A stretch of 64,000 nt of DNA from Sphingomonas taxi (GTDB taxonomy: Bacteria > Pseudomonadota > Alphaproteobacteria > Sphingomonadales > Sphingomonadaceae), in contig QFQI01000013.1 in the NCBI GenBank assembly GCA_003243195.1, positions 13,259-77,258 on the forward strand, in the 5' to 3' direction. The position numbers were made by a program, and so were the translations under genes. Shown here one piece after another: positions 17,779 to 26,810 of the stretch (the first letter of the stretch is position 1; each line of letters opens with the position of its first letter). Under the pieces are notes generated by a model. The model had not been told where the DNA came from, searched no databases, and saw nothing but the letters and a program-made list of their open reading frames with translations.

Positions 17779-19142
17779 AGCTCCCATCCCTTTCGATACT
17801 CCCGGTCCAGATAGCGGTTCGCGTCCGCAACGTTGGTGATGCGCCCTGCGGCGCCGTCATAGTCGATCGGTTGCCCGGCCCGCAGCGCGACATTGCCGAG
17901 CAACATCGTCTCGGTCAGCGGCACCGCGACCGCGAAGGGCGAGGAGATCGCCTCCTCGCCCCGGATCGCGCGGATCCAGTTCATCTCATGCCCGTTCAGC
18001 CCGCCGCCGATGCGCGGCAGCGATGGCGGGATCGCCGCGGCGCGCTCCGCCACGCCCTCGCCGATCAGCACCGGCTTCTCGCCATAGGTTTCGTGCATCA
18101 ACATGCCGCGGTCGCCGATGTACAGCACGCCCCCGGTCGGATCCATGCGCGCATCCGCCGGCAGCCCCGGCGGCGTCGGCGGCATCAGCCCGCCGTCGTA
18201 CCACGTCATGCGCACCGGCCCGCCCTTCGCCTGCGCGAATTCGAAGAAGGTGACGGTGGCCAGCGGATAGCTGCCCTGCGCCGGATCGTCGGGATTGCCC
18301 CAGACGCTGTGCCGGGTCTCGACGCGCGTCGGCAGCCCGGGTTCGAGCGCCCAGACCGGGAAATCGACCAGATGCGCGCCCATGTCGCCCAGCGCGCCGG
18401 TGCCGAACGGCGCCCAGCCGCGCCAGTTGAAGTGCGCGTAGATCGGATTGTAGCCCCAGTCGACCGTCGCCGGCCCGCGCCACACGTCCCAGTCGAGCGC
18501 CGCCGGGGTCGGCACCGCCGCCGGCCGCGCCACGCCCTGCGGCCAGATCGGGCGGTTGGTCCACACCTGCACCTCGCGCACGCGCCCGATCGCGCCGCCG
18601 CGCACGATCTCCACCGCGCGCCGGCCATCGTCGCCGGAATGGCCCTGATTGCCCATCTGCGTCACCAGCTTCGGATTGCGGCGCGCCAGATCGGCGAGCA
18701 CGCGCCCCTCGCGGATCGTGTAGGTCAGCGGTTTCTGCACATAGACATGCAGCCCGCGCTCCATCGCCTGCTTCGCCGCCACCGCATGATGATGGTCGGG
18801 CGTCGCGATCACCACCGCGTCGATGTCCTTGCGGCGATCGAACATGCGGCGATAGTCGGCGTATTTGTCCGCCTTGTCATAGGCGGCCTTCAGCGCGGCG
18901 CGTTTCGGATCGTCGCCGACCGACTTCGCGACATGCGACAGGTCGACGTCGGCCAGCGCGACGATGTTCTCGCCCGTCAGCCGCTCCATGTTGGCGGCGC
19001 CCATGCCGCCCGCGCCGATCACCGCGACGTTGACGCGATCGCTGGCGGACCGGCGACGCTTCTGCGCGCGAACGGGCGCGGCGCCCAGCCCGGCCGCGAC
19101 CGCCGCGGCCCCGCCCAGCCATGTCCGGCGATTGATCGTCAT
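17775..19142 (-). CDS. Tat-exported Gfo/Idh/MocA-family oxidoreductase
   Basis: A 455-residue protein with a twin-arginine signal (NRRTWLGG, Arg5-Arg6, then an Ala-rich stretch to VRAQ). The NAD(P)-binding domain has VAVIGAGGMGAANM, and the catalytic Lys is in the family motif YVQKPLTYT. The typical AHFNWRGWAPFGTGALGDMG stretch (the EKP/GG type of Gfo/Idh found in secreted members) follows. ATG 19142 has a GAGGAG site. Periplasmic members are thought to carry a tightly bound cofactor and oxidise or epimerise sugars. Translational coupling to the DUF1080 gene suggests oxidation of a glycoside at C3 followed by its cleavage. The exact reaction is inferred. Confidence 0.85.
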   Translation of the reverse strand: MTINRRTWLGGAAAVAAGLGAAPVRAQKRRRSASDRVNVAVIGAGGMGAANMERLTGENIVALADVDLSHVAKSVGDDPKRAALKAAYDKADKYADYRRMFDRRKDIDAVVIATPDHHHAVAAKQAMERGLHVYVQKPLTYTIREGRVLADLARRNPKLVTQMGNQGHSGDDGRRAVEIVRGGAIGRVREVQVWTNRPIWPQGVARPAAVPTPAALDWDVWRGPATVDWGYNPIYAHFNWRGWAPFGTGALGDMGAHLVDFPVWALEPGLPTRVETRHSVWGNPDDPAQGSYPLATVTFFEFAQAKGGPVRMTWYDGGLMPPTPPGLPADARMDPTGGVLYIGDRGMLMHETYGEKPVLIGEGVAERAAAIPPSLPRIGGGLNGHEMNWIRAIRGEEAISSPFAVAVPLTETMLLGNVALRAGQPIDYDGAAGRITNVADANRYLDREYRKGWEL

Positions 19143-19230
19143 CCGCTCCTCTCCCCTTATCGTTGTTGCCGGCAGGATGGGCGGGATGGTCGTGGAACTC
19201 AAGCGTTTGTGAGGAGCGATGCCGGAGGCC

Positions 19231-19256
19231 CACCCACCCCGGCGCGGGGGTGGGTG
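19231..19256. repeat. GC-rich hairpin upstream of the Gfo/Idh gene
   Basis: CACCCACCCC and GGGGTGGGTG form a perfect 10-bp stem with a 6-base loop, in the gap between the peptidase stop and the oxidoreductase start. It could be a REP-type element or a transcription terminator for the M13 peptidase. Confidence 0.4.
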
Positions 19257-19276
19257 ACGCGAAGGCGGGTGGCGCG

Positions 19277-19303
19277 GGGGTGGCGGAGAACCTGCGCCAC
19301 CCC
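19277..19303 (-). terminator. Hairpin directly after the M13 peptidase stop
   Basis: GGGGTGGCG and CGCCACCCC pair over 9 bp with a 9-base loop, starting five bases beyond the minus-strand stop. The position suggests a terminator or mRNA end structure; no T-run is present. Confidence 0.45.
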
Positions 19304-19308
19304 GCCGC

Positions 19309-21348
19309 TCACCAGATCTTCACGCGATCCTTCGGCGCGAGGTACAGCTTGTCGCCCGGCTTCACGCCAAATGCGTCGTACCAGGCGTCGACGTTCCGCA
19401 CGATCCCGTTGACGCGGTAATAGGCCGGCGAGTGCGGGTCGGTCAGCAGCCGCGCGCGCAACGCCCCCTCGCGCACCTTGCTGCGCCACGCCTGCGCATA
19501 GGCCAGGAAGAAGCGCTGATCGCCGGTCAGCCCGTCGATCACCGGCGCCTTGCCATGTTCGGCCTGATACTTCTGGTACGCCGAATAGGCCGCCTCGATC
19601 CCGCCGAGATCGCCGATATTCTCGCCCAGCGTCAGCGCGCCCTTCACCCTGGTGCCGGGGATCGGCTCATATTGGTCGTACTGCCCGACCAGCACGCCGG
19701 TGCGCTGCGCGAAGGCGGCGCGGGTTGCGGGGGTCCACCAATTCTCGAACTTGCCCGACGCGGCGAACTGGCTGCCCTGATCGTCGAAGCCATGCCCCAT
19801 CTCATGCCCGATCACCGCGCCGATCGCGCCGTAATTCACCGCCGCATCCGCCTTCGGGTCGAAGAACGGCGCCTGCAGGATCGCCGCCGGGAAGGTGATC
19901 TGGTTGACCAGCGGATTGTAATAGGCGTTCACCGTCTGCGGCGTCATTTCCCACAGCGTGCGGTCGACGGGCCGGGCGAAACGGCTCACGTCCAGCTCGT
20001 GCTGGAATTGCGCGGCGCGCAGGTTGTTGCCGATCGGATCGCCGCGCACGACCTTCAGCGCCGCATAGTCGATATATTCGGCGGGGTGCCCGGTGCGCGG
20101 TTCGAACGCCGCGAGCTTGGCCAGCGCCGCCTTCTTCGTCGCGTCGTCCATCCACGTGTTGCCGGCGATCCGCTCCTGATAGGCGGCGCGCAGGTTCTGG
20201 ATCAGGTCGGCCATCTTGGCCTCGCTTTCCGGCGGGTAGAAGCGCTGGACATAGACCTTGCCCACCGCCTCGCCCATCGCGCCGTTGACCAGCGCGACGC
20301 CGCGCTTCCAGCGCGCGCGCTGCTCGGGCTGGTCGGCCAGCGTCCTGCCGTAGAAGGCGAAGCTGGCGTCGTCGAACGCCTTGGGCAACACCGCCGCCTG
20401 GCTGGACGCGAACCGGAACTTCATCCAGTCCTGCCACGTAGCCACCGGCGTCGTCGCGAAGATGCGGCCCAGCGCGGTCAGCGCGGTATCGGTGCTCATG
20501 ATGACGACCGGCTGATCGCCATAGCCGGCGGTCTTCTCCATCGCGGCGAAGTCGAAGCCGGGGGCCAGCGCCTTGCGCTGCGCCGCCGTCATCGGCTTCA
20601 GCATCGCCACCATGTCGCGCTGCTGCACCGGCGACCAGTGCACCTTCGCCATGTCGGTTTCCAGCGCGATGATCCGTGCCGCCCTCGCCGCCGCATCCGG
20701 CACGCCCGACAGCGTCAGGATCTGCGTCACATACCGGCGATAGGCGGCGCGATAGGTGTCGTATTTCGCGCCGGGCAGCAGGTAATAGTCGCGCCCGCCC
20801 ATGCCGAGCGACCCCTGGCTCCATCCCGCGACATAGCGGGTCGGGTCGGACGGATCGGGAAGCTGCCCGATCTCGACGGGGGCGGCATAGCCGATCGTCG
20901 CGAACAGCGTCTGCAACTTCGCGCGATCGTTCGCGGCGTCGATCGTCGCGAAATACGGCTTGAGCGGTGCGGTGCCGGCGCGCTCGATCGCGGGCTGGTC
21001 CATGAAGCTGGCGTAGAGTGCGCCGATCTGCGGCGCGGCCGGCCCGACCGCGGCGGGGTTGGCGGTCGCGTCCTCCAGGATCTTGCGCACCTGCAATTCG
21101 GCGGCGTCGACCAGCACCACGCTCGGCCCGGCGGACTGGCGATCGGCGGCGATCGGGGTGGTCCGGTCCCAGGTGCCGTTGACATAGGTCCAGAAATCGT
21201 CGCCCGGCTTCACATTGGTGTCGCGCGCGGCGAGATCGACGCCGAAGCTGCCGTAGCGCGCCGCCGCCGGCGCCTGCGCCGACGCTGCCGGCACGATCGC
21301 CAGCGCGGCTGCGCCCAGCGAAAGGCGCAGGAAAATGTTCAGGTGCAT
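19309..21348 (-). CDS. M13-family zinc metallopeptidase (neprilysin/PepO type)
   Basis: A 679-residue secreted endopeptidase with a signal peptide ending PAASAQ. The zinc site is HEMGH (515-519), with the third ligand Glu576 and Asp580 in GENIGD; the substrate-binding NAYYNP motif is present, and the protein ends in the short hydrophobic tail after LYLAPKDRVKIW. The family cleaves short peptides. ATG 21348 follows GAGGGA by six bases. It lies 89 bases after the DUF885 peptidase gene on the same strand, so the two probably serve peptide degradation outside the cytoplasm. Confidence 0.93.
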   Translation of the reverse strand: MHLNIFLRLSLGAAALAIVPAASAQAPAAARYGSFGVDLAARDTNVKPGDDFWTYVNGTWDRTTPIAADRQSAGPSVVLVDAAELQVRKILEDATANPAAVGPAAPQIGALYASFMDQPAIERAGTAPLKPYFATIDAANDRAKLQTLFATIGYAAPVEIGQLPDPSDPTRYVAGWSQGSLGMGGRDYYLLPGAKYDTYRAAYRRYVTQILTLSGVPDAAARAARIIALETDMAKVHWSPVQQRDMVAMLKPMTAAQRKALAPGFDFAAMEKTAGYGDQPVVIMSTDTALTALGRIFATTPVATWQDWMKFRFASSQAAVLPKAFDDASFAFYGRTLADQPEQRARWKRGVALVNGAMGEAVGKVYVQRFYPPESEAKMADLIQNLRAAYQERIAGNTWMDDATKKAALAKLAAFEPRTGHPAEYIDYAALKVVRGDPIGNNLRAAQFQHELDVSRFARPVDRTLWEMTPQTVNAYYNPLVNQITFPAAILQAPFFDPKADAAVNYGAIGAVIGHEMGHGFDDQGSQFAASGKFENWWTPATRAAFAQRTGVLVGQYDQYEPIPGTRVKGALTLGENIGDLGGIEAAYSAYQKYQAEHGKAPVIDGLTGDQRFFLAYAQAWRSKVREGALRARLLTDPHSPAYYRVNGIVRNVDAWYDAFGVKPGDKLYLAPKDRVKIW

Positions 21349-21437
21349 CGCAATCCCTCAAAGGTGGTAGACGGCGATACGACACGGCCGGCGTCCGCGC
21401 AATCGGACCGCTCCGCGTCCCGCCGCCCCCTTCCGCG

Positions 21438-23177
21438 TTACGGCAGCGGATACGGCCCCTTGCCCTTGTCGGCGATGAACTGCGCGGCGCGCTGGTCGAT
21501 CAGCGGCAGCGGCACCGACCCCAGGCTCAGCATCGCATCGTGGAAGGCGCGGATGTCGAACCGCTCGCCCAGCGCCTTTTGCGCCCGCGCGCGCGCGTCG
21601 AGGAACGCCAGCTCGCCCATGTAATAGCTCAGCGCCTGTCCCGGCCATGCGATGTAGCGGTCGACCTCGGTGGTGATCTCATGGTTGGACAGCGCGGTAT
21701 TGTCGCGCAGGAACGCCTGTGCCTGTTCGCGCGACCAGCCCCTGGCGTGCACGCCGGTATCCACCACCAGCCGCGCCGCGCGCCACATCTGGTACGACAG
21801 CATGCCGAACACGTCATAGGGCGTCTCGTACATCCCCATGTCCTCGCCCAGCGCCTCGCAATACAGCGCCCAGCCCTCGCCGTAAGCGGACAGATATTCG
21901 TCGCGGCGATAGGCGGGCAGGTCGGTCAGCTCGGCCGCGAACGGCATCTGGAAGGCGTGGCCCGGCGCGCTTTCGTGCAGCGTCAGCCCCGGCAGCGAAT
22001 AGAGCGCGCGCGACGGCAGGTCGTAGGTGTTGACCAGATACACCCCCGGCCCGCCGCGCCCGCTGGTATAGAAAGGCGCGACATCGGCCGGCACCGGCCG
22101 GATCGCGAAACGCTGGCGCGGCAGCCGGCCGAACCAGTCGCCGGACTTGCCGTCGAACGTCTTGGCGATCCATGCCGCGCGGTTCAGCAGGTCCTGCGGC
22201 GTCCTGGCGTAGAATTGCGGATCGGTGCGCAGATGCGCGAGGAACGACGGCAGGTCGCCCTGCCATTGCACCTGCCGCATCACCTGCTGCATGCGCGCGC
22301 GGATCTTCGCCACCTCGCTCAGCCCGAGCGCGTGGATCTGCTCGGCGGTCATGTCGCGCGTCACGAACTCGCGGATCTTCGCCTGGTAATAAGCGCGCCC
22401 GTCCGGCAGGTCGTAGGCGGCCAGCGTCGTGCGCGCGCCCGGGATATATTCGTCGCGCAGGAACGCCAGCAGCGTGGCATGCGCGGGCACCACCGCCGCC
22501 GCGATCACGCGCCGCGCCTCGGCGCGCAACGCCGCCTGCCGTGCGGCGGGGATGGTGGCGGGCAGCGTCCGGAACGGCGCGTAGAAGGGCGAGTCCTCCC
22601 CGTCCCCCGCCTTCACTACCTGTTCGACGCCCGCGTCGCGGCCCTGCAAGGTGATGCGCGGCAGCGTGAAGCCACGCTTCAGCCCGGCGCGCATGTTGGC
22701 GATCTGCTGGTCGTAGTAACGCGGCAGGCTGGCGAGCTGCGACAGATACCGCCGCAGCGCCGGCTCGTCGCGATACGTCTCGCGCGGCATGCCGGCGATG
22801 CCCATCCAGAAACTGGTATCGGCGGTCAGCGGCTTCTCATATTCGCGGAAGCGCTGGTCGGCGAGCCGCGCTTCGACCTGCGCGCGATAGACGACGTAAT
22901 CGGCGCGCGCGCCCGGCGACAGTTTTTGCGGGTCGATCGCGTCCAGCGCGGCGATCGTCTCCGTCCAGCGCTTCAGCCTCGCCGCCTGTGCCGCCGGGCC
23001 GACATCGGGCAGCGTCGCCCGCTTGCTGGCCGGCGCGTCCTCCTCCGGTCCGTTCAGCGTCTTGCGCCATGCATATTCCGCCTCCGACACCTGGCGGAAC
23101 CGCGCATCGGCCGCGCTCGCGCGCGCCGCGTCCGGCGCGGCCAGCAGCAGCGCCATCGCCAGCGTCGATCCGATCAT
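21438..23177 (-). CDS. DUF885-family secreted metallopeptidase-like protein
   Basis: A 579-residue protein with a short hydrophobic signal sequence. The DUF885 zinc-peptidase-like motif is intact: HESAPGH (His401, Glu402, His407) and Glu434 in YGEGWALYCE. The family is related to carboxypeptidase Taq/M32-like folds and is assumed to hydrolyse peptides, although few members are characterised. ATG 23177 follows AAGGAG. It lies between the GntR regulator and the M13 peptidase, all on the minus strand. Function beyond likely peptidase is not known. Confidence 0.85.
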   Translation of the reverse strand: MIGSTLAMALLLAAPDAARASAADARFRQVSEAEYAWRKTLNGPEEDAPASKRATLPDVGPAAQAARLKRWTETIAALDAIDPQKLSPGARADYVVYRAQVEARLADQRFREYEKPLTADTSFWMGIAGMPRETYRDEPALRRYLSQLASLPRYYDQQIANMRAGLKRGFTLPRITLQGRDAGVEQVVKAGDGEDSPFYAPFRTLPATIPAARQAALRAEARRVIAAAVVPAHATLLAFLRDEYIPGARTTLAAYDLPDGRAYYQAKIREFVTRDMTAEQIHALGLSEVAKIRARMQQVMRQVQWQGDLPSFLAHLRTDPQFYARTPQDLLNRAAWIAKTFDGKSGDWFGRLPRQRFAIRPVPADVAPFYTSGRGGPGVYLVNTYDLPSRALYSLPGLTLHESAPGHAFQMPFAAELTDLPAYRRDEYLSAYGEGWALYCEALGEDMGMYETPYDVFGMLSYQMWRAARLVVDTGVHARGWSREQAQAFLRDNTALSNHEITTEVDRYIAWPGQALSYYMGELAFLDARARAQKALGERFDIRAFHDAMLSLGSVPLPLIDQRAAQFIADKGKGPYPLP

Positions 23178-23273
23178 CGTCCATTCTCCTTCATGTGCGC
23201 GCGGTGCCGTCGATCCGCGCGCGCGCGGCGCCGCCAGCCGGGGCCGATGGGGAAGGAGCCGCGCCGTCGGTCG

Positions 23274-23945
23274 TCACGAGGCGCGCGCGGGGCCATCCAG
23301 CATCTCGAACTCGCGCCGCAGGTCGAGGATCGTCTGCTCGATATGCGCGTGCATCCGCTGCGTCACGAGCGCGGCATCGCGCGACAGCCAGCTTTCGAGC
23401 AGCAGCGCATGTTCGTCGTTGGCGCGCTGGTCGCGGCCCAGCGGCTCCAGATGCTTGCGCACGTAGCGCTCGCCCAGCACGTGCAGCCGCTCCAGCATCG
23501 TCGTCGTGATCGGCTGGCGGGACGGGCGCAGCAGCGCGAGGTGGAACGCGCGGTTGAACGCCCCCACGCCCTCGCCATGCGCGTTGGTCACCTCGTCGAG
23601 CTGGCTGAGCGTCCGCACCGCGGCGTCGCGCTCCGCCTCGCTGGCGCGCTCGGCGGCCAGCGCGGCGAGCTGCGGCTCCAGCTTCAGGCGCAGCGCATAT
23701 ACCTCCTCGGCCTCGGCGAAGGTCAGCTCGCGCACGAAATAACCGTGGTTCGCGCGCGAACGCACCAGCCCTTCCTGCTCCAGCCGGGTCAGCGCCTCGC
23801 GCAGCGGGATCTTGCTGACCCCCAGCTCGGCGGCCAGCGCGTCCTGCCGGATCGCGCGCTGGGGATCGACCTTGCCCGCCAGGATGCGGTCACGCACGAG
23901 ATCGACGAGTTGATCGGGCAGGTTGCGAACGATGATGCCGGTCAT
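23274..23945 (-). CDS. GntR-family regulator, FCD type
   Basis: A 223-residue regulator: winged helix-turn-helix near residues 12-70 (RQDALAAELGVSKIPLREALTRLEQEG split over helices 2-3) and an all-helical FCD effector domain with FNRAFHLALL and a late His in MHAHIEQT, positions that bind metal or ligand in this family. Start ATG 23945 follows GAGGCA. It is placed right after the hydroxyproline genes on the same strand. A near-palindromic GTATAC site overlaps the promoter of that operon, so it is the likely local repressor. Confidence 0.87.
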   Translation of the reverse strand: MTGIIVRNLPDQLVDLVRDRILAGKVDPQRAIRQDALAAELGVSKIPLREALTRLEQEGLVRSRANHGYFVRELTFAEAEEVYALRLKLEPQLAALAAERASEAERDAAVRTLSQLDEVTNAHGEGVGAFNRAFHLALLRPSRQPITTTMLERLHVLGERYVRKHLEPLGRDQRANDEHALLLESWLSRDAALVTQRMHAHIEQTILDLRREFEMLDGPARAS

Positions 23946-24021
23946 GAAAAGTGCCTCGCCGCGCCGTGATCGGCCCGGGTCGTCCGTTTTGCCGCACCGC
24001 CACACACCATGCAACCGCCGC

Positions 24022-25293
24022 TCATCCGAAACGGCGCAGATCGAACGGCGCCAGGTCGAACGCCGGCCGCTCCCCGCACAGCAGCGCCGCCACCGCCTCG
24101 CCCGTCGTCGCCGCCAGCGTCAGCCCCAGATGCTGGTGGCCGAACGCATAGGCCAGCGCCGGCGTCCGCGCCGCGCGCCCGATCGCCGGCAGATAGTCCG
24201 GCAGCGTCGGTCGCGCGCCGATCCACTGCGACACCGGCTCGGCGAACCCCAGCCCGAGCGCCGCGACATGCCCGCGCAGCCGCGCCCATTTGCGCGGGTC
24301 GGGCGGCGTGGCGGCGTGCGCGAACTCCACGAAGCTCGCCGCGCGCAGCCGGTGGGCGAAGCGCGTGACGATGGTCGCGCGCTCCTCGAACACCACCGGC
24401 GGCAGATCGGCGGGCCAGTCGCCCGGATCGGCCTCGATATGATAGCCGCGCTCGGCGATCAGCGGCGCGCGCAGCCCGGCGGGCGTGACCAGCGCGGCGG
24501 ACTCGGCCCCGGCCGCGACCACCGCCACCGCCGCGTCGAGCGCGCGGCCTCCCTCCAGCACCACGCGCGCGCCCCGGTCGTCCGCCGTCACCCGCGCGGC
24601 CCGCCCGTGAACGAAGACCCCGCCCGACGCGTCGAAGCGCGCGTACAACGCCTGTCCCAGCGCCGCCGGATCGGTGATCTGGCCGCTGCCCGAAAAGCGG
24701 ATCGCGCCCGCCAGCGGGACGCGCGTCACCGCGGCGAGCCGTGCCAGTTCGTCGGGCGTCGCGTCGCGCACGGTGGCGGTGCCGGTGTCCGCCGCCAGCC
24801 ATTGCGCGCGTCCGTGCGCCGCGCGCGCCGCATCCTCCCACACGATGAAATGGCCATCCTCGCGCAGCAGCGAGGGCGTGCCGGCATCCGCCAGCAACCG
24901 CCGCCATGCCGGCATCGCCGTCGCCAGCGCCGCCGACAGCGCCGCCTTGCCGCGCGCGAACCGCCCCGGCGTCCCCGCGCGCAGCAGCCGCAGCGCGAAC
25001 GGCAGCCACGCGGTGACCGCGCGCGGCGGCAGCGCCACCGCCCCGCCGCGCGCGAACAGCCGCCGCGGCACGCTGCGCACCGTCGCCAGCGACGCGAGCG
25101 GTTCGACCTGCTCCACGGCGACATGGCCGGCATTGCCCCATGACGCGCCGCGCCACGGCGCGTCGGGCGCGACGATCGTCACCGCCACCCCGCGCCGCTG
25201 CAAGGCGATGGCGACGCACAGCCCGACCACCCCGTTGCCGATGATGATGGCGGTGGCGGGGGCCGTCGTCGGGGCGTTCCCCGGTGCGGTCAT
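24022..25293 (-). CDS. FAD-dependent D-amino-acid oxidoreductase, probable cis-4-hydroxy-D-proline dehydrogenase
   Basis: A 423-residue DadA-like flavoprotein with the dinucleotide site IIIGNGVVGLCVAIALQRRG near the N-terminus, then RGASWGNAGHVAVEQ, ERGYHIE, and the C-terminal GHQHLGLTLAATTGE typical of this family. The neighbouring epimerase makes cis-4-hydroxy-D-proline and the deaminase consumes its oxidation product, so this enzyme most likely oxidises that D-amino acid. ATG 25293 overlaps the permease stop as ATGA. The alternative is a general D-amino-acid dehydrogenase. Confidence 0.82.
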   Translation of the reverse strand: MTAPGNAPTTAPATAIIIGNGVVGLCVAIALQRRGVAVTIVAPDAPWRGASWGNAGHVAVEQVEPLASLATVRSVPRRLFARGGAVALPPRAVTAWLPFALRLLRAGTPGRFARGKAALSAALATAMPAWRRLLADAGTPSLLREDGHFIVWEDAARAAHGRAQWLAADTGTATVRDATPDELARLAAVTRVPLAGAIRFSGSGQITDPAALGQALYARFDASGGVFVHGRAARVTADDRGARVVLEGGRALDAAVAVVAAGAESAALVTPAGLRAPLIAERGYHIEADPGDWPADLPPVVFEERATIVTRFAHRLRAASFVEFAHAATPPDPRKWARLRGHVAALGLGFAEPVSQWIGARPTLPDYLPAIGRAARTPALAYAFGHQHLGLTLAATTGEAVAALLCGERPAFDLAPFDLRRFG

Positions 25294-26708
25294 GCGCCGG
25301 CGCGCGCCAGGCTGCGCGCGCGACCGTAGCCGAGGTAGAACAGCACGCCGACCACGTTCCACCCCGCGAACCGCAGCAACGTATGGCCGGGCAGGCTGAC
25401 CAGCAGGTAGAGGCACCCGACGATCGCCAGCGTGCCGACCCAATAAGGCGCGGGGCAGCGGAACACGCGCGGCAACCCCGGCGCGCGCCGCCGCAGCACC
25501 ATCATGCAGGTCGCCACCGCGATGAACGCCAGCAGCGTGCCGGCATTGGCGAGTTCGGCGATCTCGTCCAGCCGGAAGAAGCCGGCGACCGCGGCGACGA
25601 ACACGCCCGTCACCATCGTCACCAGCGCGGGGGTGCCGGTGCGCGCCGACACGCGGCTCAGCGAACGCGGCAGCAGCCCGTCGCGCGACATCACGAAGAA
25701 GATGCGGCTCTGCCCGTACATCATCACCAGGATCACCGAGGGCAGCGCGACCAGCGCCGCCAGCCCGATCGCCCAGGCGGCGGCGGGGTGTCGCAGCGTG
25801 CGCAGCACATAGGCGAGCGGTTCGGCCGACTTGCCGAGATCGACATAACTGACCGCCCCGACCGCCGCGACCGCCACCGCCATGTAGATCAGCGTGCACG
25901 CCGCCATCGACCCGACGATGCCGATCGTCAGGTCGCGGCCCGGATTGCGCGCCTCCTCCGCCGATGTCGCCACCGCATCGAAGCCATAGAAGGCGAAGAA
26001 CACGATCGCGGCGGCGGCCATCACGCCGCGCGTCGTCCCGCCCTGCACATGGCTGCCGAAGCCATAGGGCATGAACGGTTCGAAATGGCTTCCCGAGAAG
26101 GCGGGCAGCGCGAAGGCGACGAACAGCGCCAGCGCGACCATCTTGATGGCGACCAGCACGATGTTGAAGGTCGCGCTTTCCCTCGTCCCGGCCACCAGCA
26201 TGCCGGCGATCGCCAGCGACACCAGCACCGCCGGAAGGTTGATGATGCCGCCGCCATGCGGACCGGACAGCAGCAGCGGGGGCAGATGCACGCCCGTCGA
26301 CTGGATCCATCCGACCAGATACGCCGACCAGCCGACCGCCACCGTCGAGCACGCCAGCGAATATTCCAGGATCAGGCTCCATCCGACGATCCACGCGACG
26401 CTCTCGCCGATCACCGAATAGGTGTAGGTATAGGCGCTGCCCGCAGTCGGGATCAGCGTCGCCAGTTCGGCATAGGCGAGCGCGGCGCAGGCGCAGACCG
26501 CGCCGGCGATCGCGAACGACAGGATCACCGCCGGTCCGGCGCGATCCGCGCCGACGCCGGTCAGCGTATAGATGCCGGTGCCGACGATCGCGCCGATCCC
26601 CAGCGCGATCAGATGCGGCCAGCTCAGCGTCTTGCGCAGCTTGCGGTCCGGTTCATGACGTCCCCCCGCATCGAGCGGCTTGAGCGGCCCCAGAAATCCT
26701 CGCGCCAC
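25290..26708 (-). CDS. APC-family amino acid permease
   Basis: A 472-residue permease with about 12 membrane helices. The first helix has the APC substrate site GIGAIVGTGIYTLTG; AYAELATLIPTAGSAYTYTY and FFAFYGFDAVATSAEEARNPGRDL are typical of the cationic amino acid transporter branch. GTG 26708 was chosen because GGGGAGAGG lies just before it; an in-frame ATG at 26732 would add eight unlikely residues. Its place inside the hydroxyproline operon makes hydroxyproline or proline the likely substrate, but family members vary widely. Confidence 0.82.
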   Translation of the reverse strand: MARGFLGPLKPLDAGGRHEPDRKLRKTLSWPHLIALGIGAIVGTGIYTLTGVGADRAGPAVILSFAIAGAVCACAALAYAELATLIPTAGSAYTYTYSVIGESVAWIVGWSLILEYSLACSTVAVGWSAYLVGWIQSTGVHLPPLLLSGPHGGGIINLPAVLVSLAIAGMLVAGTRESATFNIVLVAIKMVALALFVAFALPAFSGSHFEPFMPYGFGSHVQGGTTRGVMAAAAIVFFAFYGFDAVATSAEEARNPGRDLTIGIVGSMAACTLIYMAVAVAAVGAVSYVDLGKSAEPLAYVLRTLRHPAAAWAIGLAALVALPSVILVMMYGQSRIFFVMSRDGLLPRSLSRVSARTGTPALVTMVTGVFVAAVAGFFRLDEIAELANAGTLLAFIAVATCMMVLRRRAPGLPRVFRCPAPYWVGTLAIVGCLYLLVSLPGHTLLRFAGWNVVGVLFYLGYGRARSLARAGA

Positions 26709-26810
26709 GTGCCTCTCCCCTGCCCTACCCATGACGCCGCCCCGCCCGGCATCCCGCCACGGCGGGGTTCACGGCCCCCGACATCCCGGCGCGCGCGCCT
26801 GCGGAATGGC

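Noticed and set aside
19432..23969. Two very long frames opposite the peptidase genes
   Set aside because: Arg/Gln/His-rich composition without domains; both peptidases have intact zinc motifs on the other strand.
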